45,223 nt of DNA, from contig JAEWBF010000084.1 of the NCBI GenBank assembly GCA_023391285.1, positions 1 to 45,223 of the forward strand, given 5' to 3'. The DNA is from Verrucomicrobiota bacterium (GTDB lineage Bacteria > Verrucomicrobiota > Verrucomicrobiia > Opitutales > Opitutaceae). Position 1 is the first letter of the stretch. Every line of letters begins with the position of its first letter. The notes beneath the pieces were generated by a model that saw nothing but the letters and a program-made list of their open reading frames with translations, did no database searches and was not told where the DNA came from. This document shows positions 27,625 through 36,809 of this stretch, one piece after another. The position numbers and the translations under genes were made by a program.

Positions 27625-29628
27625 ATGAATCTCGCTCGTCGCACGTTTCTCAAGATGGCCGCTATCGCAGGTGCCGGGGCCGCATTGCCTCGAACGCTCA
27701 GTCATGGTGCGACGGCGCAAACCGCCGCGACGACCGCGACCGGCGCGGCGGAGGTTCCGGCGTCTTATCGTCACTGGCAGACTCAGGCGCGGGCGTTGCT
27801 CGAGCCGTTGGCGAAATTATTCGAAGCGGGACGCGCTTCGCTGCCCCTTCAGGGACCGGCCTCGGCGAATGGCGCGAACGCGGATCGACTGGAAAGTTAT
27901 GCGCGGCCGCTGCTGCTCGCGGCTCACTACTTGCAGACGGATCCCGAACCGGGATCGGACGCGTTTCGAGAAAAGGTCGCCCGGTGGTTTCGCGAAGGAC
28001 TCGTGGCGGGAACGAAGCCGGACGGTGCGGAGGCTTGGGGGCCGGATGCGAACTATCATCAGATTCACGTCGAAGTCGGATTGCTGTGCATCTCGCTGCA
28101 GTTGGCGGCGGCGCAACTTTGGACACCGCTGACGCAAGCCGAGCGCGATCAAGTCGCGGGTTGGATCGCGACGGCGCGGCATTCGGGTTATGTGGACAAC
28201 AACCACTACTTCATGGGCATTCACGTCCTGGAGTTTCTGCGTGCGACCGGTTACGGCCGGCCGGGCGATGCGGCGGTGGTCGATGCCTATTTCGAGCGAC
28301 TCGAGGCGATGAGTCGCGGGGGCGGCTGGTTTCAGGACGGAATCAATCAGGCGTTCGATTACTACAATGCCTACGCGTTTAATTTCTACGGGCTGTGGTG
28401 GGCGCGCCTGCATGGCGGCGCGAATCCGGCGCGCGCGGAACGCTGGCGGGAGTGGGCGCGGCTGTTCACGCGTGACTACGAGCATTTCTTCGCTGCGAGC
28501 GGAGAGCATCCCGCGTTTGGGCGTTCGATCACTTATCGTTTCAACAGCCTCGCGCCGTTCGGGCTGGCGGTGTTGCAAGATTGCACGGATGTCCCACTCG
28601 GGCGGATACGCCGGCTCTGCACGCGCAATTTGGATTTTTTCCTGAGTCGTCCGATCTATCAGGAGCAGGGATGTCTTTCGGTCGGCTGGCTCGATCGCTT
28701 TGAGGCGTCGGCTGAACTCTATACCTGCGCGGGCTCGCCCTATTGGGCGGCGAAAGGATTTTCACCGCTGTTGTTGCCGCCGTCGCATGCCTTTTGGCGC
28801 GCGGCCGAGGAGCCGTTGCTCAGCGAGCGGGGCGATTTTGCGCGGGTGATTGCGCCCGCGGGTTTGCTGCTCCGGAGCACGGGCGGCGAGGTCGAGATTC
28901 TCAACGCCGGTTCGCAGGTGTCGCATACCAACCTGCGCTATGGCGCATGGAAGTGGAGCAAGACCGCGTATCGCACGGGCACGGATTTCACGTGTGCGTT
29001 TCCGGCGCAGACGAATTGGTCGGTGGATTCGGCGCTGACGCTGCGGCTGCCGGACGGACGCGTGTTCGGGCGGCATTCGACCGTGGCGACGGAGATGACG
29101 GAGACGCATGTCGCGTATCGTTGGGCGCTGGGTTACGCGCCCGATCAGGTCAACGTGGGCGTCGATACCGTGGTCTGGTGGCGCGCCGGCTGGCTGTTGC
29201 AGCTGCATCGTTTCGAGTCGCACCAACCGGTGACGCTGCGGCTCGGCGGTTATGCGCTGCCGCTGGCGGAACCGGAGTGCACGCGCGGTGACGACGGAAA
29301 GATTCTTACGGCGTGGAATGCGGGGCGTTCACGCGGCACGGCGCTTCAACCGATCCACGGTTTGGATACGCGGACGTGGGAGACTCGCCTGGACGATTCG
29401 GTGCCGCGGGCGCATTTGGCGGCGCCGTATCACGCAACTCCGATCGCTGAGCGTTCCAAGGCGGAAGGCGCGGGCATTGTAGCGGCACTGGTGTGGACCG
29501 GTTCATCGCAAGCGGAAGCCGCGCCCTGGTCGGTCGTGAGTGCGTCGGCCGGCCAGTGGCGGCTGCGGCATGCCGAACTCGGCGAGTGGCAAATCTCGCA
29601 TCCTTCTCTTCCGGCACTGTCGGCGTGA
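27625..29628 (+). CDS. DUF2264 protein, Tat-exported, possible glycoside hydrolase
   Basis: 667 residues. Twin-arginine signal at 1-30 (RRTFLKMAAIAGAGAALP). The body fits DUF2264: an alpha/alpha-barrel part (about 45-400) with WGPDANYHQIHVEVGLL, YVDNNHYFMGIHVLEFLRA, GWFQDGINQAFDYYNAYAF and WWARL, then a beta-rich domain. From memory, DUF2264 members have been placed among glucuronidase-like glycoside hydrolases (GH154); I treat that as a hint only. It is the first gene of a compact run (dehydrogenase, symporter, two GH5) and is probably periplasmic, acting on uronic-acid-bearing oligosaccharides. Confidence 0.8.
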   Translation: MNLARRTFLKMAAIAGAGAALPRTLSHGATAQTAATTATGAAEVPASYRHWQTQARALLEPLAKLFEAGRASLPLQGPASANGANADRLESYARPLLLAAHYLQTDPEPGSDAFREKVARWFREGLVAGTKPDGAEAWGPDANYHQIHVEVGLLCISLQLAAAQLWTPLTQAERDQVAGWIATARHSGYVDNNHYFMGIHVLEFLRATGYGRPGDAAVVDAYFERLEAMSRGGGWFQDGINQAFDYYNAYAFNFYGLWWARLHGGANPARAERWREWARLFTRDYEHFFAASGEHPAFGRSITYRFNSLAPFGLAVLQDCTDVPLGRIRRLCTRNLDFFLSRPIYQEQGCLSVGWLDRFEASAELYTCAGSPYWAAKGFSPLLLPPSHAFWRAAEEPLLSERGDFARVIAPAGLLLRSTGGEVEILNAGSQVSHTNLRYGAWKWSKTAYRTGTDFTCAFPAQTNWSVDSALTLRLPDGRVFGRHSTVATEMTETHVAYRWALGYAPDQVNVGVDTVVWWRAGWLLQLHRFESHQPVTLRLGGYALPLAEPECTRGDDGKILTAWNAGRSRGTALQPIHGLDTRTWETRLDDSVPRAHLAAPYHATPIAERSKAEGAGIVAALVWTGSSQAEAAPWSVVSASAGQWRLRHAELGEWQISHPSLPALSA

Positions 29629-29663
29629 GCCCGGTTCCGACGATTCAGCCTGATTCAACTTCG

Positions 29664-30698
29664 ATGAGTAGTTTTTCCGAAACGATTCCTTCTGTTGTCG
29701 GCTCGCGTGCACCGCGGGTCGTGGTCGCTTTGACCGAGCGCGAGCGCTCGTTGTTTTTCGAGGGCGACGCGATGCCGCCGGGAACGCTGCTGGAGGAGGC
29801 CGATTTCGAACCGGAGCGCTGGGAAGCGCGGCTGGAGCGGGAGCGGCCTGACGTGGTGGTGAGCGGCTGGAGCACGCCGCCGATTCCGGAACGCTGGCTG
29901 ATGCGACCGGATTGTTCGCTGCGTTATGTGTGTCACGTGGCGGGTTCGGTGCGAGCGCTCGTGCCGCGTTCGTTTATCGAGCGGGGTGGGCTGGTGACGA
30001 ACTGGGGGGACTCGGTGAGCCCGCAAGTGGCGGAGCATGCGCTGTTGCTGGCATTGGCGGCGTTGCGGCATGCGGACCGCTGGCCGGGGTTTATCGCGCG
30101 AGATCCGGAGACGCGGCGCATCGAGGAAATCGGCACGCGCACGCTGTTTGGGCGGCGCGTGGGCATTCACGGATTTGGCTCTGTGGCGCGCGCGTTGCTG
30201 ACGCTGCTCGCGCCGTTTGGCGTGACCGTCACGGCGTATTCGGCGGGCGTGCCGCACGAGTTGATGAACGAGGCCGGCGTGCAGTCGTGCGCGTCGCTGG
30301 CGGAGCTCTTTCGCAGCAGCGAGGTGCTTTTCGAGTGCGAGGCGCTCACGCCGGCGACGGAGCGCTCGGTGAGTGCGGAGCTGCTCGCGGCGCTGCCCGA
30401 CGACGCGGTGTTTGTGAATGTCGGGCGCGGGCGTCTGGTGGACGATGCCGCGTTGCAACGCGAGGCGAAGTCCGGGCGGTTGCGGCTGGCGTTGGACGTG
30501 GTGGCGGACGAACCGCTCACGAGCGATTCGCCCTTCGTCGCGTCCGGGAACGCGATCCTGTCGCCGCATATTGGCGGGCCGACGCTCGACCGGTATCGCC
30601 GGTGCGGGCAATTGGCTTTGGCGAATCTTGCGTCGTTTCTGCGCGGCGAGACGCCGCCGTCGACGATCACGTTGGCGGCTTACGATCGGGCCACCTGA
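29664..30698 (+). CDS. D-isomer-specific 2-hydroxyacid dehydrogenase family protein
   Basis: 344 residues from ATG 29664. A GTG at 29625, overlapping the previous stop (GTGA), would add 13 residues. The NAD-binding fold is clear: GRRVGIHGFGSVARALL at about 163-179. The catalytic triad is visible: R255 (VNVGRGRLVD), E283 (DVVADEPL), H302 (LSPHIGGPT). It oxidises or reduces a 2-hydroxy acid or 2-keto acid with NAD(P). In a sugar locus it may handle a sugar acid (inference). Only 11 bases separate it from the symporter gene, so one transcript is likely. Confidence 0.88.
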   Translation: MSSFSETIPSVVGSRAPRVVVALTERERSLFFEGDAMPPGTLLEEADFEPERWEARLERERPDVVVSGWSTPPIPERWLMRPDCSLRYVCHVAGSVRALVPRSFIERGGLVTNWGDSVSPQVAEHALLLALAALRHADRWPGFIARDPETRRIEEIGTRTLFGRRVGIHGFGSVARALLTLLAPFGVTVTAYSAGVPHELMNEAGVQSCASLAELFRSSEVLFECEALTPATERSVSAELLAALPDDAVFVNVGRGRLVDDAALQREAKSGRLRLALDVVADEPLTSDSPFVASGNAILSPHIGGPTLDRYRRCGQLALANLASFLRGETPPSTITLAAYDRAT

Positions 30699-30709
30699 AC
30701 GCACGCGCC

Positions 30710-32476
30710 ATGCTGTCTGTTTTCGATTACTTCGTCGTTGGTTTCTATCTGCTCTTCCTGCTGGGCATCGGCTGGTATTTCCGGCGCAGCGGGCACGACA
30801 GCAGCGAGTATTTTCGCGGGAGCGGAAAGATGTCGTGGTGGATGGTCGGCGCGTCGAGCTTCATGGGGGCGTTCAGTGCGTGGACGTTCACGGGCGCGGC
30901 GAGCCTGGCTTACAGCAGCGGTGTGATCGTGCTGGTGCTTTATTGGGCGAATACGATCGGGTTTTTCTTCAACTGGACGTATTTCGCGCGGTTCTCGCGC
31001 AACACGCGGGCGGTGACCGCGCTCGAAGCGGTGCGGCAGCGGCTGGGACATGCGAACGAGCAGGTGTTCACGTGGCTGCAGGTGCCGTTTCAAATCCTGC
31101 AGGCCGGCATCTGGCTCTATGGACTGGCGATCTTCTGCACGCCGGTGTTCGGCTTCGATCTGCGGGTGACGATCCTGATCTGCGGATTTGTCGTGGTGTT
31201 TGTCGCGGCGGCGGGTGGTTCGTGGGCGGTGGTGGCGGGCGATTTCATCCAGGCGCTCGTGCTGGTGCCGATCACGCTGGTCGCGGCGTTCACGTCGATT
31301 CGTTATATCGGAGGTGTATCCGAATTCGTCGCACGGATGCCGGAGACGCATTGGGATCTCACGGCGGCGGCGACCGGATTTGGGCCGTGGTGGATTCTCG
31401 CGGTGATGCTGGAGAAGCTGACGAACATCAACGGGCTGCATTCGTCGACGCGTTATCTGTGTGTCAACACGAGTCGGGATGGACGACGCGCGGCGATGTT
31501 GAGCGCGGTGTTGTTTCTCGTGGGATCGCTGGTGTGGTTCATCCCGCCGCTGGCGGCGCGGGCGGGCGGGCTGGAACTGGCGGGGCTGGGCGGGCTTTCG
31601 CAGCCATCGGAGATGTCTTATATCGCGATCGCGGCGCTTTGTTTGCCGGCGGGCCTGATGGGGCTGCTGGTGACGGGCATCATCTCGTCGACGATGTCGT
31701 CGATGGATACGGGGCTGAATCGCAACGCGGGCATCTTCGTCCGCAGCTTTTACATGCCGGTGCTGCGGCCGCGCGCGAGCGAGCGGGAGCTGGTGCTCGC
31801 GGGGAAGGCGACGACGTGGGCGTTTGGCGGATGCGCGGTGATGATGGCGCTCTTTTACAGCTCCTGGCAGGACGTCGGTGTTTTCAAGTTGATGATGAAT
31901 TTCAGTGCGCTGGTGGCGACGCCGTATGCGGTGCCGTTGTTCTGGTGTTTGCTGGTGCGGCGCTCGCCCGATTGGGCGGCATGGTCGACGATTCTGGTGT
32001 GTTGCCTCGTGGGCGGTGTGGTGAGCCTGTTGCCGAAATCGGAATGGGCGCTGGCGCTGCCGGAAGGCGGGTTGGGCGCGGCGATGAGCTGGGCGCGGAC
32101 GAATGACTATATCGCGATCACGCTGGCGAACGTCGGACTCGGCTCGCTGTGGTTTCTGGGAGCGGTGGCGTTGTTTCGCGAACGCACGCAGACGCCGCAA
32201 CGCGTGGCGGAAGTGCGGGAGTTTTTTCGCAACGTCGACACGGACGTCACGATCGAGGAGGCGGGGCCGGAGGAGTTTCCGCGTCATCGCGGCGTGGCGC
32301 GCATGTGTTTTATTTATGGCGGATTCATCGCGCTGTTGGCGGTGATCTCCAGCACCTGGTCCGGGCGCGTGGGGCTGATGTTCTGCGCCGTCTTCATGGG
32401 CGTGGTGGGCTACGCGATCCGGCGTTCGCTCGGGATGGAGAATAAAAAGGAAGGAACCACGAATGGACACGAATAG
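30710..32476 (+). CDS. Sodium:solute symporter (SSS family), probable sugar or sugar-acid importer
   Basis: 588 residues from ATG 30710, 13 or more membrane segments. SSS pattern: SSEYFRGSGKMSWWMVGASS, GAFSAWTFTGAA, NTRAVTALEAVRQRLG, GSWAVVAGDFIQALVL and GIISSTMSSMDTGLNRNAGI. Sodium-site residues of the family are in keeping. The substrate is likely the product of the locus enzymes. The last residues (EGTTNGHE) and stop codon come from a CACGAATGGA repeat, and the GH5 gene starts 14 bases before this stop. Confidence 0.9.
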   Translation: MLSVFDYFVVGFYLLFLLGIGWYFRRSGHDSSEYFRGSGKMSWWMVGASSFMGAFSAWTFTGAASLAYSSGVIVLVLYWANTIGFFFNWTYFARFSRNTRAVTALEAVRQRLGHANEQVFTWLQVPFQILQAGIWLYGLAIFCTPVFGFDLRVTILICGFVVVFVAAAGGSWAVVAGDFIQALVLVPITLVAAFTSIRYIGGVSEFVARMPETHWDLTAAATGFGPWWILAVMLEKLTNINGLHSSTRYLCVNTSRDGRRAAMLSAVLFLVGSLVWFIPPLAARAGGLELAGLGGLSQPSEMSYIAIAALCLPAGLMGLLVTGIISSTMSSMDTGLNRNAGIFVRSFYMPVLRPRASERELVLAGKATTWAFGGCAVMMALFYSSWQDVGVFKLMMNFSALVATPYAVPLFWCLLVRRSPDWAAWSTILVCCLVGGVVSLLPKSEWALALPEGGLGAAMSWARTNDYIAITLANVGLGSLWFLGAVALFRERTQTPQRVAEVREFFRNVDTDVTIEEAGPEEFPRHRGVARMCFIYGGFIALLAVISSTWSGRVGLMFCAVFMGVVGYAIRRSLGMENKKEGTTNGHE

Positions 32477-32483
32477 ACACGAA
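32455..32483. repeat. CACGAATGGA repeat spanning symporter stop and GH5 start
   Basis: ACCACGAATGGACACGAATA then GACACGAAG: the same repeat as 19990-20020. It contains the symporter stop codon TAG and the ATG of the next gene. Confidence 0.8.
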
Positions 32484-34370
32484 GGTAGCGGGCGAGCGTG
32501 GGCGTTGTGGCGGCTGTGCGGGTGGGCGATGGCGTGTGTGCTCGCGACGACGACGCTGGCGGCGGAGGGCTTGGAGCATTTTGTCACGCGGCGCGGCGAT
32601 CAGTTGTTCGAGGGCGAGCGCGAATACCGATGGGTGTCGGTGAATGCGCCGGATAGTTTTCAGATCATCTCGAATTATGTGTTCGACGGCGAGCATCCGG
32701 CGACGCGGTATCGGCTGCCGAACGAGTATGAGTTGCGCGATTGCGTGCGGAGCGTGCGGCAGATGGGCGGGCGAGTGTTGCGGACGTTTGTGATCACGTG
32801 CAGCCGCGGGCCGGCGCCGTATGCGGCATTCGATGTGTCGACGAATCCGGCGAAGCCGAACGAGGAGGCCTTGCGCGTGCTCGATCGGCTGCTGCAGATC
32901 TGCAACGAGGAAGGCGTGCGGCTGATGATTCCGCTGGTGGCCTACAACAGCGGCGTGCGCGGAGATTGGAAAACGTATGGCGAGGATTTCTGGAACGTGG
33001 GCAGCGCAGCGAACGAGACCTTCAAGGATGTGGTGCGCCAGGTGTTGACGCGGACGAATGCGTTCACGGGCAAATCGTATCTCGAGGACAAGGCGATCCT
33101 TGGCTGGCACACGGGGAACGAACTGGTGATGGGTGACGACCCGGCGAGGCGGGAGTGGCTGCATGATTTCGCGGCGTATGTGAAGTCGATCGATCGAAAC
33201 CACCTGTTCATCGACGGGCGGAACAAGCCAACGGACGTATTTGGAAAATACGACGAGTTCGCGGCGGATCCGAACATCGATGCGGTGTCGTATCACACCT
33301 ATGTCAATTTGCCGGAGGCCGATTCACCGGCGGGAACGTTGCGGCTGATCCGCGAGCAGTTGCGCGGGAAGATACCGGTGATCGTGACGGAAGTCGCGAT
33401 GTATACGAAACCGGATACGCTGCGAGCGTTGCTGGACGAAGTGATCGAGGGAGGGGCGGTGGGCGCCAATTGGTGGGCGATGCGGTTTCGGAACCGGGAC
33501 GGAGGCTTCTACAAGCACAGCGATCGCGACTCGCAGTTCGAGGATCTCAACTGGCCGGGTTTTGCGAATCCGTTGAGTGGGGTGAAGGAGATCGAGCGGG
33601 AGCGGGAGCTGTGGGAGATTTTGACGGAGTATGCGGGACGGATCGCGGGAGTTGCGCGAGCGAAGGCGGAGAAGCCGGAGGCGCCGGTGTTCTTGCCGGC
33701 GCGGGATGTGGGGCATCTTACGTGGCGTGGGTCGACGGGGGCGACGGGGTATGATGTGCAACGCGCGACAGCGAAGGGCGGACCGTGGGCGACGCTGGCG
33801 GAGAACGTGCCGGACAATCTGGTGGCGTATGCGCCGCAGTATTGCGACGAGACGGCGGAGGTGGGCGGGACTTATTTTTATCGGGTGATTGCGAGGAATG
33901 CGGCGGGAGCGTCGGCGCCGTCGAATGTGATGGGGCCGTTGCGGGTGGATCGTCGCTGGTGGGTGGACGAGCTGTTCGATGAATCGAAATGGGACAGCGC
34001 GACGACCAACGTGCGGATTGATCGGGCTTACGCGCACACGGCGTATTTCGAGGACGTCGCGCTGGTCCGGAAGGCGGAGGCGGAGAAGCCGGCGAGGCTG
34101 GTGTATGGGGTGCCGGGGACGCTGCGCGGATTTTCGCTCAATGTGTTCGAGGCGCAGGTCGCGCCGAAGTTTTTCGTGCGGAGCGAAAGCGGAGAGCGGA
34201 CCGAAGTGACGCCGGAGGTGGTCGCCTACGATCAAGGGCGGCGAGCGCGTTTCTCGGCGGAGTTTCCGGAGGGAGCGGCGGGCGGAACACTGGAGATCGA
34301 GCTTTCGGCGGAAGCGCCGGCGGAGCAGGCGATCGGGCGTGTCGAGATTTCGTGGATACAAAAGCCGTGA
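32463..34370 (+). CDS. GH5 glycoside hydrolase, mannanase-like, with fibronectin III domain
   Basis: 635 residues. Signal peptide about 12-34 (WALWRLCGWAMACVLATTTL, cleaved near LAA). GH5 barrel 36-385 with acid/base E220 (ILGWHTGNEL) and nucleophile E310 (IPVIVTEVAMY). The block 'TRTNAFTGKSYLEDKAILGW' just before E220 is typical of fungal-type GH5_7 beta-mannanases, so mannan is the best substrate guess. A fibronectin III-like domain follows (about 405-495, VGHLTWRGSTGATGYDVQRA), then a C-terminal beta domain. It probably acts in the periplasm or outside. The ATG lies in a repeat and overlaps the symporter by 14 bases. Confidence 0.82.
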   Translation: MDTNRHEGSGRAWALWRLCGWAMACVLATTTLAAEGLEHFVTRRGDQLFEGEREYRWVSVNAPDSFQIISNYVFDGEHPATRYRLPNEYELRDCVRSVRQMGGRVLRTFVITCSRGPAPYAAFDVSTNPAKPNEEALRVLDRLLQICNEEGVRLMIPLVAYNSGVRGDWKTYGEDFWNVGSAANETFKDVVRQVLTRTNAFTGKSYLEDKAILGWHTGNELVMGDDPARREWLHDFAAYVKSIDRNHLFIDGRNKPTDVFGKYDEFAADPNIDAVSYHTYVNLPEADSPAGTLRLIREQLRGKIPVIVTEVAMYTKPDTLRALLDEVIEGGAVGANWWAMRFRNRDGGFYKHSDRDSQFEDLNWPGFANPLSGVKEIERERELWEILTEYAGRIAGVARAKAEKPEAPVFLPARDVGHLTWRGSTGATGYDVQRATAKGGPWATLAENVPDNLVAYAPQYCDETAEVGGTYFYRVIARNAAGASAPSNVMGPLRVDRRWWVDELFDESKWDSATTNVRIDRAYAHTAYFEDVALVRKAEAEKPARLVYGVPGTLRGFSLNVFEAQVAPKFFVRSESGERTEVTPEVVAYDQGRRARFSAEFPEGAAGGTLEIELSAEAPAEQAIGRVEISWIQKP

Positions 34371-35497
34371 ACACGAACCGACGCGATTTCATCAAGCTGG
34401 CAGGAACGGCGGGGCTGTCGCTAGGGCTGGCGGGGCGGGCAGAGGAGAAAGCGGTCGAGGAGCCCACGCGGAATCGGCTGCCGCGGTGGCGGGGGTTTAA
34501 TCTGCAGTATTTGTATCGAACGGGGCCGGCGATGCGGACGCCGGACGAGGATCATTTTCGTTGGATTGCGGGGTGGGGTTTCGACTTCGTGCGGATTCCG
34601 ATGACGTATCGCGCGTGGCTGAAGAAGAAGACGGCGCCGGGCGAGGCGATCGCGCCGGAGGATGCGTTTGAGATCGATGAAGGCATGCTCGAACACGTCG
34701 ATGCGGCGGTGAATTTCGGCGCGAAGCACGGTTTGCATGTGTGCCTGTGTTTTCATCATGCGCCCGGTTATCGCGTTGGCAAAGGCGTGCAGGAGCCCTT
34801 TGTGTTATGGCGCGACGCGGCGGCGGTGGAGGCGTTCACGTTTCACTGGGAGATGTTCGCGAAACGCTATCGTGGCGTGTCGGCGGAGAAGCTGAGTTTC
34901 AACCTGTTCAACGAGGCGCCTTGGCCGAATGACAATTTCAATGGGGCGATCTACAAGCGTGCGGTCGCGCCGGCGGTGGAAGCGATCCGACGGGTGAGTC
35001 CGGATCGCATCATCATCGCGGATGGCGCGGGAGCGGGAAACCTGACCGTGCCGGAGCTGATTCCGCTCGGCGTGCACCAGAGCGTGCATTGCTACATTCC
35101 GGGGATTTTGAGCCACTACAAAGTGGATTGGATGAAGGACAGGACGGAGTGGCCGGAGCCGCGCTGGCCGGGAGCGGTGGATGATGCGGGATATCCGTGG
35201 GACCGGCAGAGATTGGAAAATTATTATTCGCCGTGGCGGGATCTCATCGCGCAAGGCGTGGGGGTTCACATGGGTGAGACGGGTGGGTCGCATCGCGCGC
35301 CCGCGCGGGTGTTGCGGGCATGGCTTGGGGATGTGCTCGGGATGTGTCGCGACATGGGGATTGGTTTCGCGCTGTGGGATTTTCTTGGGGCGAGCAAATT
35401 TGGGATTCTGGACTCGGAGCGGTCGGACGTGGCTTACGAGGATTGGTATGGGCACAAGCTCGACCGCGGGATGCTGGAGATGCTGCAAAGGGCGTGA
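34367..35497 (+). CDS. GH5-family glycoside hydrolase, Tat-exported
   Basis: 376 residues from a GTG at 34367 that overlaps the previous stop (GTGA); a GTG at 34352 is an alternative. Twin-arginine signal (NRRDFIKLAGTAGLSLGLAG). The catalytic barrel has acid/base E183 (SFNLFNEAPWP), nucleophile E304 (GVHMGETGGSHR), and conserved GFDFVRIPM and CLCFHHAPGYRVG. This is the cellulase-family GH5 pattern, different from the mannanase-like neighbour. It ends the operon. Likely substrate is a beta-glucan or beta-mannan oligosaccharide. Confidence 0.85.
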   Translation: MNTNRRDFIKLAGTAGLSLGLAGRAEEKAVEEPTRNRLPRWRGFNLQYLYRTGPAMRTPDEDHFRWIAGWGFDFVRIPMTYRAWLKKKTAPGEAIAPEDAFEIDEGMLEHVDAAVNFGAKHGLHVCLCFHHAPGYRVGKGVQEPFVLWRDAAAVEAFTFHWEMFAKRYRGVSAEKLSFNLFNEAPWPNDNFNGAIYKRAVAPAVEAIRRVSPDRIIIADGAGAGNLTVPELIPLGVHQSVHCYIPGILSHYKVDWMKDRTEWPEPRWPGAVDDAGYPWDRQRLENYYSPWRDLIAQGVGVHMGETGGSHRAPARVLRAWLGDVLGMCRDMGIGFALWDFLGASKFGILDSERSDVAYEDWYGHKLDRGMLEMLQRA

Positions 35498-35509
35498 GGA
35501 ACGATGATC

Positions 35510-35535
35510 GGACGCTTCGGAGAAGCGTCCCTACC
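35510..35535. repeat. CTAC-tailed hairpin element, copy D
   Basis: GGACGCTTC, loop GGA, GAAGCGTCC, tail CTACC, between the GH5 gene and the convergent radical SAM gene. Perfect 9-bp stem. Confidence 0.8.
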
Positions 35536-35548
35536 GGGAGGAAACGAG

Positions 35549-36631
35549 TTAGAACAGCTCAAGTTGATTCTTGTCGCTGCGGCGGAAGTGTTCGGTGGAG
35601 AGGGTGTGTTCGGTGCGGTTGAGGCCGAGGCGGCGGCAGGTGGTGTCGAAGAGAAGATCGAGTTGTTCGGCGAAGATGCCTTCGCCGCGCATGCGTTTGC
35701 CCCAGTCGTTGGAGTAGAGTTTGCCGCCGTGGAGTGTGCGCAGGCGATCGACGATGCGGGCTTTTTTCGTGGGCGCGTGGTCGTCGAGCCATTTGAGGAA
35801 AACGTCTTTGACGGCGAAAGGGAGACGGACGGTGACGTGGCCGGCGCGGCGGGCCCCGGCTTCGGCGGCGGCGGCGAGGATGGAGGGCGTTTCGTGGTCG
35901 GTGAGGCCGGGGATGATGGGAGCGACCATGACGCCGGTGGGAACACCGGCGGCGGAAAGTTCGCGAATGGCCCGGAGGCGGGCGGTGGGGCGCGAGGCGC
36001 GCGGCTCGAGTTTGTTGGCGAGGTCGGTGTCGAGGGAGGTGACGGAAACGTGGACGAAGATGCAGTTGAAGCGGGCGAGTTCGGAGAGGACGTCGAGGTC
36101 GCGGGTGACGAGGGCGTTTTTGGTGATGATGAAAATCGGATGGCGGAGTTCGGCGCAGACCTCGAGGCAGCGGCGGGTGAGGCGAAAGTGGCGTTCGGCG
36201 GGTTGGTAGCAGTCGGTGGCGCCGCTCATGGCGATCGGTTGCGGCATCCATTTTTTCGCGGTGAGCTCGCGGCGAAGAAGTTCGGGGGCGCGGAGTTTGA
36301 CGAGGATTTTGGTTTCGAAATCGAGGCCGCTGCTCCAGCCGAGGTATTCGTGATAAGGGCGAGCGAAGCAGTAGGCGCAGCCGTGTTCGCAACCGCGGTA
36401 GCAGTTGAAGCCGTAGGCGAAGCCGACGTCGGGGCTGTCGTTTTTGGTGAGAAGGGACTCGGTGGCGTCGTGGAAAAACTGCGTGCGCGGCGAAGGGCGT
36501 TCGTCGTCGGGGCAGTCGTGGACGAATTCGGGCGCGGCTTCGACGTGGAGGCGTTCGAAGCGGTTCGGCGGGTTGATGCTGGCGCCGCGGCCGACGATGG
36601 CAGCGCCGGGCGGGGGAGCGGGCGTGTTCAT
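35549..36631 (-). CDS. PA0069-family radical SAM protein
   Basis: 360 residues from ATG 36631 (MNTPAPPPGAAIVGRGA). The iron-sulfur motif is C81xxxC85xxC88 (CEHGCAYCFARPYHEYLGWS), coordinating a 4Fe-4S cluster for S-adenosylmethionine cleavage. Further family blocks: FETKILVK, IAMSGATDCYQPAERHFRLT, ITKNALVTRDLD, HVSVTSLD and GVMVAPIIPGLTDHE. Related to spore photoproduct lyase-like radical SAM proteins (PA0069/Rv2578c group); its reaction is unknown. The frame is open to 36811 but without homology. Divergent from the TPR gene, with 178 bases between. Confidence 0.9.
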   Translation of the reverse strand: MNTPAPPPGAAIVGRGASINPPNRFERLHVEAAPEFVHDCPDDERPSPRTQFFHDATESLLTKNDSPDVGFAYGFNCYRGCEHGCAYCFARPYHEYLGWSSGLDFETKILVKLRAPELLRRELTAKKWMPQPIAMSGATDCYQPAERHFRLTRRCLEVCAELRHPIFIITKNALVTRDLDVLSELARFNCIFVHVSVTSLDTDLANKLEPRASRPTARLRAIRELSAAGVPTGVMVAPIIPGLTDHETPSILAAAAEAGARRAGHVTVRLPFAVKDVFLKWLDDHAPTKKARIVDRLRTLHGGKLYSNDWGKRMRGEGIFAEQLDLLFDTTCRRLGLNRTEHTLSTEHFRRSDKNQLELF

Positions 36632-36809
36632 GCGAACACGGGATGGGCGAATCGCGAACCAGGCAAACGGTTGTGTGCGGAGGTCGCGGGCGGGATGGGG
36701 AAGATGTTGAAGGAAGGACGGGTGCGCCGAAAATTTTGTCGAGGGGAGGAGAGGAGCGAAGGGTTGCGCTGGCACGGAGGCGCGGGTTGGGTGTCGCACC
36801 TCGCGAATC

